Assembly: GCF_019355555.1 (NCBI RefSeq)
Contig: NZ_CP072141.1
Location: 3,528,001-3,592,000 of the forward strand
Direction: 5' to 3'
DNA from: Rhizobium sp. L51/94
Lineage (GTDB): Bacteria > Pseudomonadota > Alphaproteobacteria > Rhizobiales > Rhizobiaceae
DNA: 64,000 bases
Below the pieces are notes generated by a model. It worked only from the letters and a program-made list of their open reading frames with translations. It was not told the DNA's origin and did no database searches. A program made the translations under genes and the position numbers. This document shows, in pieces, positions 14,816 through 23,471 of this stretch (position 1 is its first letter; each line of letters begins with the position of its first letter).

Positions 14816-16120
14816 TTAACCTGCTGGTTTGTTGGGGATCAGCGCGGTTGCGCCGGCTGCAATTGCCGCGATGATCGCGAAGACGTAGAAATTCCACTCG
14901 GGCGCAACCGCGATGCTGGCGATATAGCCGCCGATCAACGGCCCCAGCAATGCTCCGATCCGCGCGAAGCTCAGAGCCCAACCGGTGCCGGCCGCGCGGA
15001 CAGAGGGCTTGAGATAGTGGGCGAGATAGCCGGTCAGGATGAGCGACGCCGACACCGTGCCGAAACCCGCCACGGCTACGACCGCGTAGTTCAGCAGGAT
15101 CGAACCCTTGAAGGCGAGTGCGGCGATACCGATAGCGCCGAGCAGGTACGACAGGGTGACCGTCAGCTTCACGCCGAATCTATCCGCCCATTGCCCGAGC
15201 ACGATACCACCGATCGCCGACGTAAAGGAAAAGACGGCAAGGAAGAGCAGGCTGTCGCCAAGATCATACCCGCTCTTGCGCATGATCTGCGGCAGCCATT
15301 GCGCCAGCCCGTAGACCAGCAGCAGCCCCATGAACAGCGCTAGCCAGAAACATATCGTCGCAAAGGCGTTTTTCGGTGAGAAGATTTCGCCGAGTGCAGT
15401 TCGCCAGCCGACCATCTCCCTGGTGTGGGAAGGTTCAACCGGGACCGGCAGACGGAGCCGCGTGGCCAGCTTCGCAGCCGCCTCGTTGCGCTTGCGGGAG
15501 ACAAGATAGTCCAGCGATTCTGGCAGCAACCAGGCCATGACGGGGACACAGAGCAACGGCAGCGCGCCGATCAGCACCACCGGTCGCCAACCGTAATCCG
15601 CAAGCAGCCCCCGACCGACCAAGGCCGCCGCAAACAGCCCCAGCGAATAGCCGGAATACATTATGCCGTAGTTCAGGCTCTTCCTCCTGGCCGGGGAATA
15701 CTCGATAGTCAACGCCGCGGCGATGGGGATTATGCCGCCGAGACCGAGCCCCGCCACGAAGCGGCTGATGGCAAAGACGGTGGGCGTCGGCGCTGCCGAG
15801 GTGACGATCATGCAGACCGCGAACAGCGACAGGCAGCACAGAAACATCGGCTTGCGTCCGTAGAGATCGCTCAGCGTACCGATCAGGATACCACCGACCA
15901 GCATGCCGAAAATGGTGTAGCTGCCCATGGCGCCAAGCTGCATCGGCGTCAGACCCCAGGCGCTGTCGGTCGAGAGCGCCGGCAGGATGGCACCGAGCAC
16001 GCCAACGTCATAGCCCTCAGCAAAAATGGCAAACCAGCACAGGAGTACCACCATCAAACCGGTGTTCTGGCGTCTGGCAGAGGTACCCGCGTCGACCCCG
16101 GATGCTTGAAGATCGTCCAT
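14816..16120 (-). CDS. MFS transporter, aromatic acid:H+ symporter (AAHS) type
   Basis: 434-residue, 12-helix carrier of the AAHS family (PcaK, BenK, MhpT relatives). Seen: FAEGYDVGVLGAILPAL in helix 1 with the acidic residue typical of the family, GTLSDLYGRKP in loop 2-3, and GQWADRFGVKL in loop 8-9. The chosen start (16120) follows AAGGGGAACTGG; an upstream ATG at 16177 lacks one. Likely imports an aromatic or indolic acid used by the pathway encoded around it. It lies directly downstream of the oxidoreductase genes on the same strand, with a dispersed repeat between. Confidence 0.88.
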   Translation of the reverse strand: MDDLQASGVDAGTSARRQNTGLMVVLLCWFAIFAEGYDVGVLGAILPALSTDSAWGLTPMQLGAMGSYTIFGMLVGGILIGTLSDLYGRKPMFLCCLSLFAVCMIVTSAAPTPTVFAISRFVAGLGLGGIIPIAAALTIEYSPARRKSLNYGIMYSGYSLGLFAAALVGRGLLADYGWRPVVLIGALPLLCVPVMAWLLPESLDYLVSRKRNEAAAKLATRLRLPVPVEPSHTREMVGWRTALGEIFSPKNAFATICFWLALFMGLLLVYGLAQWLPQIMRKSGYDLGDSLLFLAVFSFTSAIGGIVLGQWADRFGVKLTVTLSYLLGAIGIAALAFKGSILLNYAVVAVAGFGTVSASLILTGYLAHYLKPSVRAAGTGWALSFARIGALLGPLIGGYIASIAVAPEWNFYVFAIIAAIAAGATALIPNKPAG

Positions 16121-16155
16121 CCAGTTCCCCTTTATTTTCAACCGTTCCGTCCTCA

Positions 16156-16209
16156 CCCTCATCGCTGTGCTTGTCACAGCAATCCAGCCACGGTGCGCTG
16201 CGCCGTGAG
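16156..16209. repeat. Dispersed palindromic repeat, copy R3 (partial, diverged)
   Basis: CCCTCATCGCTGTGCTTG, CACAGCAATCCAG and a CACGG...CCGTG arm: the left half of the same element as R1, with a matching pair of changes (GCTGTG/CACAGC) that keeps the palindrome paired. It lies just upstream of the aromatic-acid carrier. Confidence 0.65.
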
Positions 16210-16352
16210 GAGACCCTTGCCGCTCTGGAAAAAAAGCAGCTCGCCCAACGAATTAGGCACCTGACAACGGTGACGGGCACTAGAACGAGACAAAAGCGCC
16301 TCTCCCGCACACGATGGCCTTCGCCCCAAAGCGTCGGCAATCCCTCCACCCT

Positions 16353-17912
16353 CTAAAGCGTTGCCACCGTCTTTAGCGCGCCATCGAGCGCGATACCGCT
16401 TTCGTCGAGCAGGGCTGCTTGGCGCAGGCGCTTCATCCAGGCGGCACCGTCCTCCCGATCTCGCAACAGCGGCAGCGCCGACATGACACGGTCAAATTTC
16501 GACAGGCCGCGGGCGTGGGTGTCGGAGTAGCCCTTGACGAGGCGCCTGTTGTTGAGCACCTCGACGGCGAGATCGTAGTTGGCAGCGAGCAGGCCGGTGG
16601 CCATTGCGAGCCAGGCGTCACGGTGTGCCATCTCACGGGAATGGCGCAATGTTCCCCGGCGTGTCCCGCGCAAAGCCGAAACGGCATAAAGGCTTAGGAA
16701 CCAGAACAGCGTTCCCGTTTGCACCCTTCGCCCCTTGTTGACGAGGCGATCGAGCCGGGCAAACAGCTTCGGCCGGTTTTCGATCCACAGGCCCAGCCGC
16801 TTCGGAAGAGTGCCGCAGATCTCCTCCATGCGCGGATGCATATACTCTGTCATGTAGACGATCTGGTCGGCCTTTGCCCCGACCTCCTTGCGAACCCGGT
16901 CGAAACGGGATGCCCGCACCTTCAGGTCGGCAACGCGGATGACATCGTCATAGGCCATCGAGATCGCGACGTATTTCGCTGCCTGAACGGTGAACGCGAA
17001 GCCTTTTCCCGCGCCGCCATATCTGCGGTCGAGTTCAAGCAGACTTGCCACGCGGCTCAGATATTCGTCGCCATAGGCCGGATCCTGGAAATCCGTCAGC
17101 TTCCTGGCGCCGGCAAAGAGCAGCGGATGAGCCTCTTCCGGAAATTCGGCACGGATGCGGTAGACGATCCTGTCGAGAGAGGGATGTCCTGCCGTCTCGG
17201 GCAGCGCGTCGAAATGCTTGTGCGGCGTCGCCGAGACCACATCGTTGGTCCTCGCCGTCGCCCGCTCGAAGGCGGCATTGAAAGCCTTCAGGCTCGGCTC
17301 GATGCCTTTTCCGCCGCCGCGAATGGTCGCCTCGAATGCCTCCCTTGAAAAGGGCAGCACACCGGCGGCGGCCAGCGCCCCGAACATGGACGCGGAAATG
17401 ACGCTGCCGTTTTTGGCCGCCAGCGTATCCATGTCGAAGGCGATAATCCGCTTGGCGGCAAAATCCGTGGCTTCGACGACAACTTCGGGATTGCCGATGC
17501 CATCACCCGGCTTCTCCTTCTCGCCGACCGCCAGCGCGCGGTGCGTCGAGGCAATCAACGTCGTACGATCCGGCGTCACCAGGCCGCGCAGAACGGAGCG
17601 TCCGGCTTCCATCAGTTCGGCGGCCAGCACGATATCGACGTCGCCCGGCGTCGGCATCAGCGCAAAGATCGGATGGCGGCCCTCGCGGGCGGGCAACAGT
17701 TCGAGATAGTAGATGGTGGCGCCGGTACGCTGGGCGACGCCGGGGACAGACGTCGTCTGTGCCATCCAGCCTTGGCTTTCCGCCAGCCCGACGATCCAGT
17801 CGGCAAGCACCCCGCCGCCCTGGCCGCCCATGGCGAGAATGGCAATCGAGATCGGCTTGTCCGTCGACAGGCGAATGGCGCCGACGGCCGTTGTAGCAAC
17901 ATGCTCGTTCAT
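16353..17912 (-). CDS. iorB: Indolepyruvate:ferredoxin oxidoreductase-like beta subunit
   Basis: 519-residue subunit. Residues about 20-210 are the pyruvate:ferredoxin-oxidoreductase gamma-type domain (ILAMGGQGGGVLADWI near residue 24, RTGATIYYLELLP). A long C-terminal extension of about 300 residues, found in bacterial homologues, follows; archaeal IorB is only about 200 residues. Start at 17912 after GAGGGGATCGCC, ten bases after the iorA stop, so the two form an operon. With iorA it should oxidatively decarboxylate an aryl 2-oxoacid to an acyl-CoA. In this context I propose isatinate (2-aminophenylglyoxylate) as substrate, giving 2-aminobenzoyl-CoA. Confidence 0.85.
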   Translation of the reverse strand: MNEHVATTAVGAIRLSTDKPISIAILAMGGQGGGVLADWIVGLAESQGWMAQTTSVPGVAQRTGATIYYLELLPAREGRHPIFALMPTPGDVDIVLAAELMEAGRSVLRGLVTPDRTTLIASTHRALAVGEKEKPGDGIGNPEVVVEATDFAAKRIIAFDMDTLAAKNGSVISASMFGALAAAGVLPFSREAFEATIRGGGKGIEPSLKAFNAAFERATARTNDVVSATPHKHFDALPETAGHPSLDRIVYRIRAEFPEEAHPLLFAGARKLTDFQDPAYGDEYLSRVASLLELDRRYGGAGKGFAFTVQAAKYVAISMAYDDVIRVADLKVRASRFDRVRKEVGAKADQIVYMTEYMHPRMEEICGTLPKRLGLWIENRPKLFARLDRLVNKGRRVQTGTLFWFLSLYAVSALRGTRRGTLRHSREMAHRDAWLAMATGLLAANYDLAVEVLNNRRLVKGYSDTHARGLSKFDRVMSALPLLRDREDGAAWMKRLRQAALLDESGIALDGALKTVATL

Positions 17913-17922
17913 GGCGATCCCC

Positions 17923-20076
17923 TCAATCTGCAAAGACGATGCGGCTTGCCTTGCGGCGGGCCTGCAGCCAGCCGATGACGGCACTGCGCATCCTAGCGAG
18001 AAAGCGGTCCCAGCCGGTCGGGTTGTGGATAATATCGGCGCGGTAGAACGACGGACAGAGGATGGCGGCCTCCGCCACCTCGCCGCAATTGCCGCAGCCG
18101 ACGCAGCTGTTGTCGATGGCAGCGACCGGATCGTCCTTCAGCGGGTCGTCGGTGTGCTTGACCGACAGCGACGGACAGCCCGACAGCCGGATGCAGGCGT
18201 GGTCGCCGGTGCAGACATCCTCGTCGACGCCGAAGCGCTCCTTGACCATACGCTTGCCGTCCTTCACCGCCTTGTTGAACAAAGGCTTCACCCGGCGCTG
18301 CTTGTTGAGCATGCATTCCGACGAGGCGACGATGATCTTCGGGCCCGGCTCCTTGGTCGTCAATGCCTCGCGCAGGGTGTCGCGCATCTTGGCGACATCG
18401 TAGGTCCGGTCGATCTGGCGGACCCAGGTGGCGCCGATGCCCTTGACGGCATTGACGATGGAATTGTTGGTCTTGCGCCGCGGATTGTCCGCGCGCGACG
18501 ACAGGATGTCCTGGCCGCCAGTGGCTGCGGAGTAGAAATTGTCGATGACGAGGATGACGCCGTCCTGCTTGTTGAACACCGCATTGCCGACTGAGGTCGC
18601 CAACCCGTTGTGCCAGAAGCCACCGTCGCCCATGACCGAGATCGAACGCTTGTCCGCTTCGACATTGAAGGCCGAGGCCGAGGCTGGTCCAAGACCGTAG
18701 CCCATCGTCGTGCCACCGATGTTGAACGGCGGCAGGATCGAGAACAGGTGACAGCCAATATCGGCGGCGACATGGTGCTCGCCCAGTTCCTGTTCGACCA
18801 GTTTCATTGCTGCAAAGATCGGCCGCTCCGGACAGCCGATGCAGAAACCGGCAGGCCTCGGCGGTACGACCTCGGCCAGCGCCCTGACCTTCGGATCGTT
18901 GAGAACGGGCGACGGATCCGGCAGCGGCGGCTGGTTGCCGAGCAGCACGCGCGCATGGGTCTCGAGGAAGGTCTTGATGCCCTTCATCAGCACCTGCGTC
19001 GTGTATTCGCCGCCCATCGGCAGGGTGTCCTTGCCGGCGATCCGCGTCTGGATGTCGCGGCGGCGCAGGATCGTGTTCAGCGACTGCTCGATATATTCCG
19101 GCGCCCCCTCCTCGACCATCAGAACGGCCTTTTTGCTGGCGCAGAATTCGGCCAGCTGGTCGTCGATCAGCGGATAGGCGACGTTGAGCACATACAGAGG
19201 CACGGAACAGTTGCCATAGACATCGGCAAGGCCAAGCTGCTGCAACGAGCGCATGACGCCATTATACATGCCACCCAGCAGTATGATGCCGACATCGCCT
19301 TCGCTGGGACCGAAATATTCGTTGAGCCTGCGGCGCTTGATGAACTCTACGGCAGCCGGCCAGCGGTGCTCCAGCTTCTGCTTTTCATGGACGAAGGTCG
19401 CTGGCGGCAGGACGATGCGGTTGACGTCGCGGACCGGATTTTCCAGCGCCTGGCGCAGCGTGAACTCCGGCCGCTTATTGTTCTTTGCTTCGAACTGGCC
19501 GTGCACATGGCAGCTGCGGATACCGACCTGCAGCATCACGGGTGTATTGGAGGCCTCGGAAAGCTCGAAGCCGGTTTCGACAGCATCGACGATCGACGGC
19601 AGGTTGGGGCGTGGATTGAGCAACCACATCTGCGACTTCATCGCATAGGCATGGCTGCGCTCCTGCATGATCGACGATCCCTCGCCGTAATCCTCGCCAA
19701 TGATGATCAGCGCGCCGCCGGTCACCCCGCCGGACGACAGGTTGGAGAGTGCGTCGGAGGCAACGTTGGTGCCGGCCGTCGACTTCCAGGTGACGGCGCC
19801 GCGCACCGGGTACATCACCGAGGCCGACAGCATCGCCGCCGCCGCTGCCTCCGAGGCCGATGTCTCGAAGTGGATGCCGAGGTCTTCCATGACATCCTTG
19901 GCGTCGGCCAGCACGTCCATCAGATGCGAGATCGGCGAGCCCTGGTAGCCGCCGACATAGGAGACGCCGGACTGCAGCAACGCCTTGGTAATCGCGAGAA
20001 TTCCCTCGCCGCGGAAGGTGTCGCCCTCCCCCAGCTTCAGGTCCTCGACTTCGCGGGCAAAAGACCGTTCAGCCAT
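17923..20076 (-). CDS. iorA: Indolepyruvate:ferredoxin oxidoreductase-like alpha subunit
   Basis: 717-residue TPP- and iron-sulfur-containing subunit. N-terminal pyrimidine domain (VSYVGGYQGSPISHLMDVL), C-terminal TPP-binding domain (GDGGFWHNGL followed by VIDNFYSAATGGQD), then cysteine-rich CTGDHACIRLSGC and CVGCGNCGEVAEAAILC (about residues 622-674) for Fe-S clusters. The family oxidises aryl pyruvates with CoA and ferredoxin. Start supported by AAGGGGAACTGAA. The promoter region carries operator B2. Annotated by family as indolepyruvate-specific; the neighbouring isatin hydrolase and the absence of an aminobenzoate-CoA ligase suggest isatinate instead (inference). Confidence 0.9.
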   Translation of the reverse strand: MAERSFAREVEDLKLGEGDTFRGEGILAITKALLQSGVSYVGGYQGSPISHLMDVLADAKDVMEDLGIHFETSASEAAAAAMLSASVMYPVRGAVTWKSTAGTNVASDALSNLSSGGVTGGALIIIGEDYGEGSSIMQERSHAYAMKSQMWLLNPRPNLPSIVDAVETGFELSEASNTPVMLQVGIRSCHVHGQFEAKNNKRPEFTLRQALENPVRDVNRIVLPPATFVHEKQKLEHRWPAAVEFIKRRRLNEYFGPSEGDVGIILLGGMYNGVMRSLQQLGLADVYGNCSVPLYVLNVAYPLIDDQLAEFCASKKAVLMVEEGAPEYIEQSLNTILRRRDIQTRIAGKDTLPMGGEYTTQVLMKGIKTFLETHARVLLGNQPPLPDPSPVLNDPKVRALAEVVPPRPAGFCIGCPERPIFAAMKLVEQELGEHHVAADIGCHLFSILPPFNIGGTTMGYGLGPASASAFNVEADKRSISVMGDGGFWHNGLATSVGNAVFNKQDGVILVIDNFYSAATGGQDILSSRADNPRRKTNNSIVNAVKGIGATWVRQIDRTYDVAKMRDTLREALTTKEPGPKIIVASSECMLNKQRRVKPLFNKAVKDGKRMVKERFGVDEDVCTGDHACIRLSGCPSLSVKHTDDPLKDDPVAAIDNSCVGCGNCGEVAEAAILCPSFYRADIIHNPTGWDRFLARMRSAVIGWLQARRKASRIVFAD

Positions 20077-20235
20077 TTCAGTTCCCCTTCGCCCTTGTCA
20101 GGCGTTTTCTTCAATCATTTGCAAAAGCATATTTTGCGCTTCGACCGGCTGTCAATCAGCAAATGGCGTGAAGCCATCAACATGCGTTACCGCACGCCCG
20201 TTTGATCGGAGTAAAAGCAAACTGAGCCGAATAAA

Positions 20236-20257
20236 TATGCAAAAGCATACATTATGC
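20236..20257. promoter_or_regulatory. Candidate operator B2 (TATGC-AAAA-GCATA-CAT-TATGC)
   Basis: Two overlapping perfect inverted repeats sharing the central GCATA, about 160 bp upstream of iorA. The right-hand 13 bp matches site B1 before flavoprotein 1 at 12 of 13 bases. A weaker relative (GCATATTTTGCGC) is at 20127-20139. Confidence 0.45.
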
Positions 20258-20360
20258 TCAACTGGATCTTGCGCAGTCTCCGGCAGATTCCGGGAGATGG
20301 AGACCGACACTGCTATTTTTCTACAACGCCAGAGAATCCGCTTGCGCTTCCCGATGGTTA

Positions 20361-20374
20361 TTTTAAGATTAAAA
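20361..20374. promoter_or_regulatory. Candidate MarR operator, site A4 (TTTTA-AGAT-TAAAA)
   Basis: Perfect 5-4-5 inverted repeat 74 bp upstream of the ABC importer receptor gene. It shares spacing and outer bases with A1, A2, A3 and A5. Confidence 0.5.
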
Positions 20375-20447
20375 CATTCCGATAATAAATCGCCAGCGGC
20401 AGGCCGGCCACAGGTCATCTACCGCTGAACAGGGGAACGGAGTGACC

Positions 20448-21983
20448 ATGGACCATCTGACACGGCGCCAGGCGTTGAGCCTAGGCGCGGCTACTTTCAT
20501 CACGGGCATTCTCGCTGGCCGGACGGTCGTCGAGGCGGCCGATGTGAATACGCTGACGATCGCATTCAACGTCAACCTGCCGGCCTTCGACCCGACGACA
20601 GGCCCCTCGGCCGTCAATCCGACGATCCAGGCGATCTACCGCTCGGTCTTCGACCAGTTCATCGGCCAGGGCCCGGACCTGAAGTTCCAGCCCGGCCTGC
20701 TCACAAAATGGGGTTGGAACGACGACAAGACCAAAGTCTGGATGGACGTCCGCGAGGGCGTTACCTGGCACGATGGATCCAAATTTACCCCGGAGGATGT
20801 CGTCTGGTCGCTCAACCGCGCTGGCGACCAGAAGGGCGGCAACCCGATCTCCTTCATCTGGTCGACTGCCACCAACTACAAGATCGAGGGCAACCGGATT
20901 ACCGGGGACGTCGTTCGCTACGAGCCGACCTATTTCATGTGGATGGCCTTCCTGACAGGCTATGTCCTGCCGAAAGACTACTTCACGAAAGTCGGTCCGG
21001 AGGGCTTCGAGAAGAAGCCTATCGGCACGGGCCCGTATATGGTCGATGCCTACGAGGGCAATTCCTTTCTGCGCCTCAAGGCCAATCCGAACTATTTCGG
21101 CGGCAAGCCAGCCTTCGAGACGGTCATCTACAAATTCGTCCCGGATACGACAAGCCGCGTCGCCGAGATCGAATCCGGCTCCTCCGACGTGACGCTGGAA
21201 GTGCCCTACGAGGATTTCGACCGCCTCAAGAAGAAGAAGGGCCTCGACGGCGTCGCAACGCCTGTCTCCGACATCGGCATGATCTTCATTTCCAATGTCG
21301 GCCCGATGCTCGACAAGAACGTCCGGCTCGCCGCCAACATGGCGATCGACAAGGACGCCATCATCAAGCGCCTGCTGCGCGGCTACGGCAAGCCGTTGTC
21401 GACGCTCGAGGCGCCGGAATATTCGGCATATGACGCCGCCATCAAGACGCCTTACGACCCGGAAGGTGCCAAGAAGCTTCTTGCGGCCAGTGGCTTCTCG
21501 CCGGAAAAGCCCGTGAAGTTCGCCATCAAGACCACCCGCGGCTTCAAGCCAAAGGACTACGAGATGATCCAGGCGATCGTCGGCATGTGGCGCAAGGTCG
21601 GCATCGAAGCGGAAATCGAAGTCTACGAGATCGCCAAGCACTACGAGCTTCGCGCCGCTCACCAGCTCGGTCCTGCCGCCTTCTACAACTGGGGCAATGC
21701 CATCGGCGATCCAACGACCTCGACCGGCTTTGCAATGTACAGCAAATCGCCGCATTCGGGCTGGAAGACGGACGATGTCGACAACCTGATCAACCCTCTC
21801 TGGGGCGAAAAGGACGAAGCCAAGCGCATCGCGGGCTGGAAGGCGGTCGATAAGTATATTGCCGAAGAGGGATACGTCATCCCGCTGCTGCAATATGCCC
21901 AGCCGATCCTCTACAAATCGAGCGTCAAGGTCACCCCGAACATCTCGGGCGCCCTGCAAGCAGCGCAGGTAGCGAAGGCCTGA
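20448..21983 (+). CDS. ABC transporter substrate-binding protein, peptide/opine (SBP_bac_5) family
   Basis: 511-residue periplasmic receptor. The N terminus MDHLTRRQALSLGAATF looks like a twin-arginine signal (TRRQAL), with cleavage near residue 30. The mature protein shows the SBP_bac_5 pattern, including FQPGLLTKWGWNDDKTKVWMD and FTPEDVVWSLNR. Start ATG 20448 has GGAG five bases upstream; GTG 20442 is in frame. It leads an importer operon with two permeases and two ATPases, under candidate operator A4. The ligand is unknown; this family takes peptides, opines, nickel and other small conjugates. An indolic conjugate would fit the locus (inference). Confidence 0.88.
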   Translation: MDHLTRRQALSLGAATFITGILAGRTVVEAADVNTLTIAFNVNLPAFDPTTGPSAVNPTIQAIYRSVFDQFIGQGPDLKFQPGLLTKWGWNDDKTKVWMDVREGVTWHDGSKFTPEDVVWSLNRAGDQKGGNPISFIWSTATNYKIEGNRITGDVVRYEPTYFMWMAFLTGYVLPKDYFTKVGPEGFEKKPIGTGPYMVDAYEGNSFLRLKANPNYFGGKPAFETVIYKFVPDTTSRVAEIESGSSDVTLEVPYEDFDRLKKKKGLDGVATPVSDIGMIFISNVGPMLDKNVRLAANMAIDKDAIIKRLLRGYGKPLSTLEAPEYSAYDAAIKTPYDPEGAKKLLAASGFSPEKPVKFAIKTTRGFKPKDYEMIQAIVGMWRKVGIEAEIEVYEIAKHYELRAAHQLGPAAFYNWGNAIGDPTTSTGFAMYSKSPHSGWKTDDVDNLINPLWGEKDEAKRIAGWKAVDKYIAEEGYVIPLLQYAQPILYKSSVKVTPNISGALQAAQVAKA

Positions 21984-22011
21984 TAGAGGTTTGGACGCAA
22001 GCCACGGGCTA

Positions 22012-22034
22012 ATCTCCCCCGTTGCGGGGGAGAT
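22012..22034. repeat. Short hairpin repeat (ATCTCCCCC-N5-GGGGGAGAT)
   Basis: Perfect 9-bp stem with loop GTTGC, 29 bp after the receptor stop, followed by GTCAGCAAAGCTGA. A related copy is at 47383-47430. This looks like a second family of rhizobial short palindromic repeats and may also act as an mRNA 3' stabiliser. Confidence 0.65.
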
Positions 22035-22253
22035 GTCAGCAAAGCTGATAGAGGCGGGTTGGTCGCCACGCACTTCCACAGTGACGAGCGACACCTGTGC
22101 CTTGTCCCGAACATCCACAGGCGCCCACTCATCAGTCATTCCGGTCATCTTCCTTCCCGCCGGCGGGGAGATGAATTCCTCTTCATTGGCCAATTCAGCC
22201 TTATTCGATCGAACGGGCACCGACATGAACATATGGCGGCACCAGACCATCCT

Positions 22254-22310
22254 CCCTCACTCCTGTACTCGTCACAGGAATCCAGTGCGCCCAATTCCTT
22301 GGGCGCGGGA
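22254..22310. repeat. Dispersed palindromic repeat, copy R4 (short form)
   Basis: CCCTCACTCCTGTACTCG, CACAGGAATCCAG joined directly to TGCGCCCAATTCCTTGGGCG. The GC-rich middle arm seen in R1 is missing, showing the mosaic nature of the element. Confidence 0.65.
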
Positions 22311-22463
22311 GATGTCACGGCTAGACTCATGGCGTTCTCTAACGGTGCCCCTATGGCGACGATCAACAGGTGGCAGGATGACCAAAGCTGATGCCGCGAC
22401 TTTCACCAGGAAGCGGCCGAGAATTGGTTTATGCCGCTGCCTGACGGCCGGAAGCCATAATCC

Positions 22464-23471
22464 ATGATAGCCATTGCCATTCTCAATCGCCTGGTCATGG
22501 CCCTTGTCACGCTGTTCGGTGTGGCGCTGATCGTCTTCGTGCTTTTGCGCGTTGTCCCCGGCGATCCGATTGCCATGATGATCTCGCCAGGCGCCACACC
22601 GGCCGACATCGCCGCGATGCGCGCCCATTACGGGCTCGACGCCAGCCTTCCGGTGCAGTTTGGCCTGTGGCTGAAGGCTGTCGCGATCGGTGATTTCGGC
22701 ACCTCGATCTCGCTGAAGCGCAGCGTACTCGGCCTGCTCGGCGACCGGCTCCCGGCGACCCTCGAGCTGGCCTTTGCCGCCCTGGTGCTGGCAGTTCTGC
22801 TCGGTGGTCTTGTGGCGATTGTTGGCACACTGGTACGCCGTACCATCCTCGAGCCGATCATCGACAGCCTCAATGGGCTTTTCCTCGCCGTCCCCGATTT
22901 CGTCTGGGCGCTGGCCCTTGTGCTGGTCTTCGGCGTTGCCTTTCCGCTGTTTCCGCTGTCGGGCCGCATCGATCCCAGTATCGACGCGCAGTTCCACACG
23001 CCCTTCTACCTGATCGAGAGCCTTGTGACCCTGCGCTTTGACATCTTTGCCGACGTTGCCGCCCATATGGTAATGCCGGTGCTGGCTCTCGGCCTGCCGC
23101 TGGCCGCCATCGTCGCCCGGGTGCTGAAAGCAACGCTTTCGGAGGCTATGCTGCAGGACTACATCCTGCTTGCAAGGCTGAAGGGCATGTCCAACCTGCG
23201 ACTGGTGCTGCAGGAGGCGCTGCGCAATGCCGTCGGACCGACCATTGCGCTGACCGGCGTGCAGTTCACCTTCCTCATCGGCGGCACCGTCATCGTCGAG
23301 CGCATCTTTGCCTATCCGGGCATCGGCAACATGGCGATCGACGCGGTGATCAACCGCGACCTGCCGCTGATCCAGGGTCTGGTGCTGGTCTTCGGCCTGC
23401 TGTTCATCGTCATCAACCTAATGGTCGACGCGCTCGTCGCGGCCTTCAATCCGAGGCTGGCTCATGGCTGA
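22464..23471 (+). CDS. ABC transporter permease 1 (DppB/OppB type)
   Basis: 335-residue inner-membrane permease with the family start (RLVMALVTLFGVALIVFVLLRVVPGDP) and the EAA-type loop VLQEALRNAVGPTIALTGVQF, ending in IGNMAIDAVINRDLPLIQG. Six helices expected. It overlaps the next permease gene by eight bases, so translation is coupled. Part of the importer encoded by the receptor gene upstream. Confidence 0.92.
   Translation: MIAIAILNRLVMALVTLFGVALIVFVLLRVVPGDPIAMMISPGATPADIAAMRAHYGLDASLPVQFGLWLKAVAIGDFGTSISLKRSVLGLLGDRLPATLELAFAALVLAVLLGGLVAIVGTLVRRTILEPIIDSLNGLFLAVPDFVWALALVLVFGVAFPLFPLSGRIDPSIDAQFHTPFYLIESLVTLRFDIFADVAAHMVMPVLALGLPLAAIVARVLKATLSEAMLQDYILLARLKGMSNLRLVLQEALRNAVGPTIALTGVQFTFLIGGTVIVERIFAYPGIGNMAIDAVINRDLPLIQGLVLVFGLLFIVINLMVDALVAAFNPRLAHG

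Larger units (their letters stand above)
20077..20447. promoter_or_regulatory. Divergent promoter region, iorAB / ABC importer
   Basis: 371-bp gap without a gene. It contains TGCAAAAGCATA twice (20120-20131 and 20238-20249), operator B2 at 20236-20257, and operator A4 at 20361-20374. The B-type sites lie nearer iorA and the A-type site nearer the importer, so the two directions may answer to different regulators. Confidence 0.5.
21984..22463. other. 480-bp intra-operon gap holding repeats
   Basis: Between the receptor and first permease. It holds a CTCCCCC-type hairpin repeat (22012-22034) and repeat copy R4 (22254-22310). No gene seen. The insertions separate the abundant receptor message from the permease genes. 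Confidence 0.6.

Noticed and set aside
16353..20076. Simple indolepyruvate catabolism as the whole function of iorAB
   Set aside because: Not excluded, but it would not explain isatin hydrolase and the 2-aminobenzoyl-CoA operon in the same regulon; kept as the alternative hypothesis.
18610..20205. 531-codon plus-strand frame over iorA
   Set aside because: Antisense shadow of a gene with clear TPP and Fe-S motifs; translation is low-complexity and has no family.
20481..22250. 589-codon minus-strand frame over the ABC receptor
   Set aside because: Antisense shadow of the SBP_bac_5 gene, running past its end into repeats.
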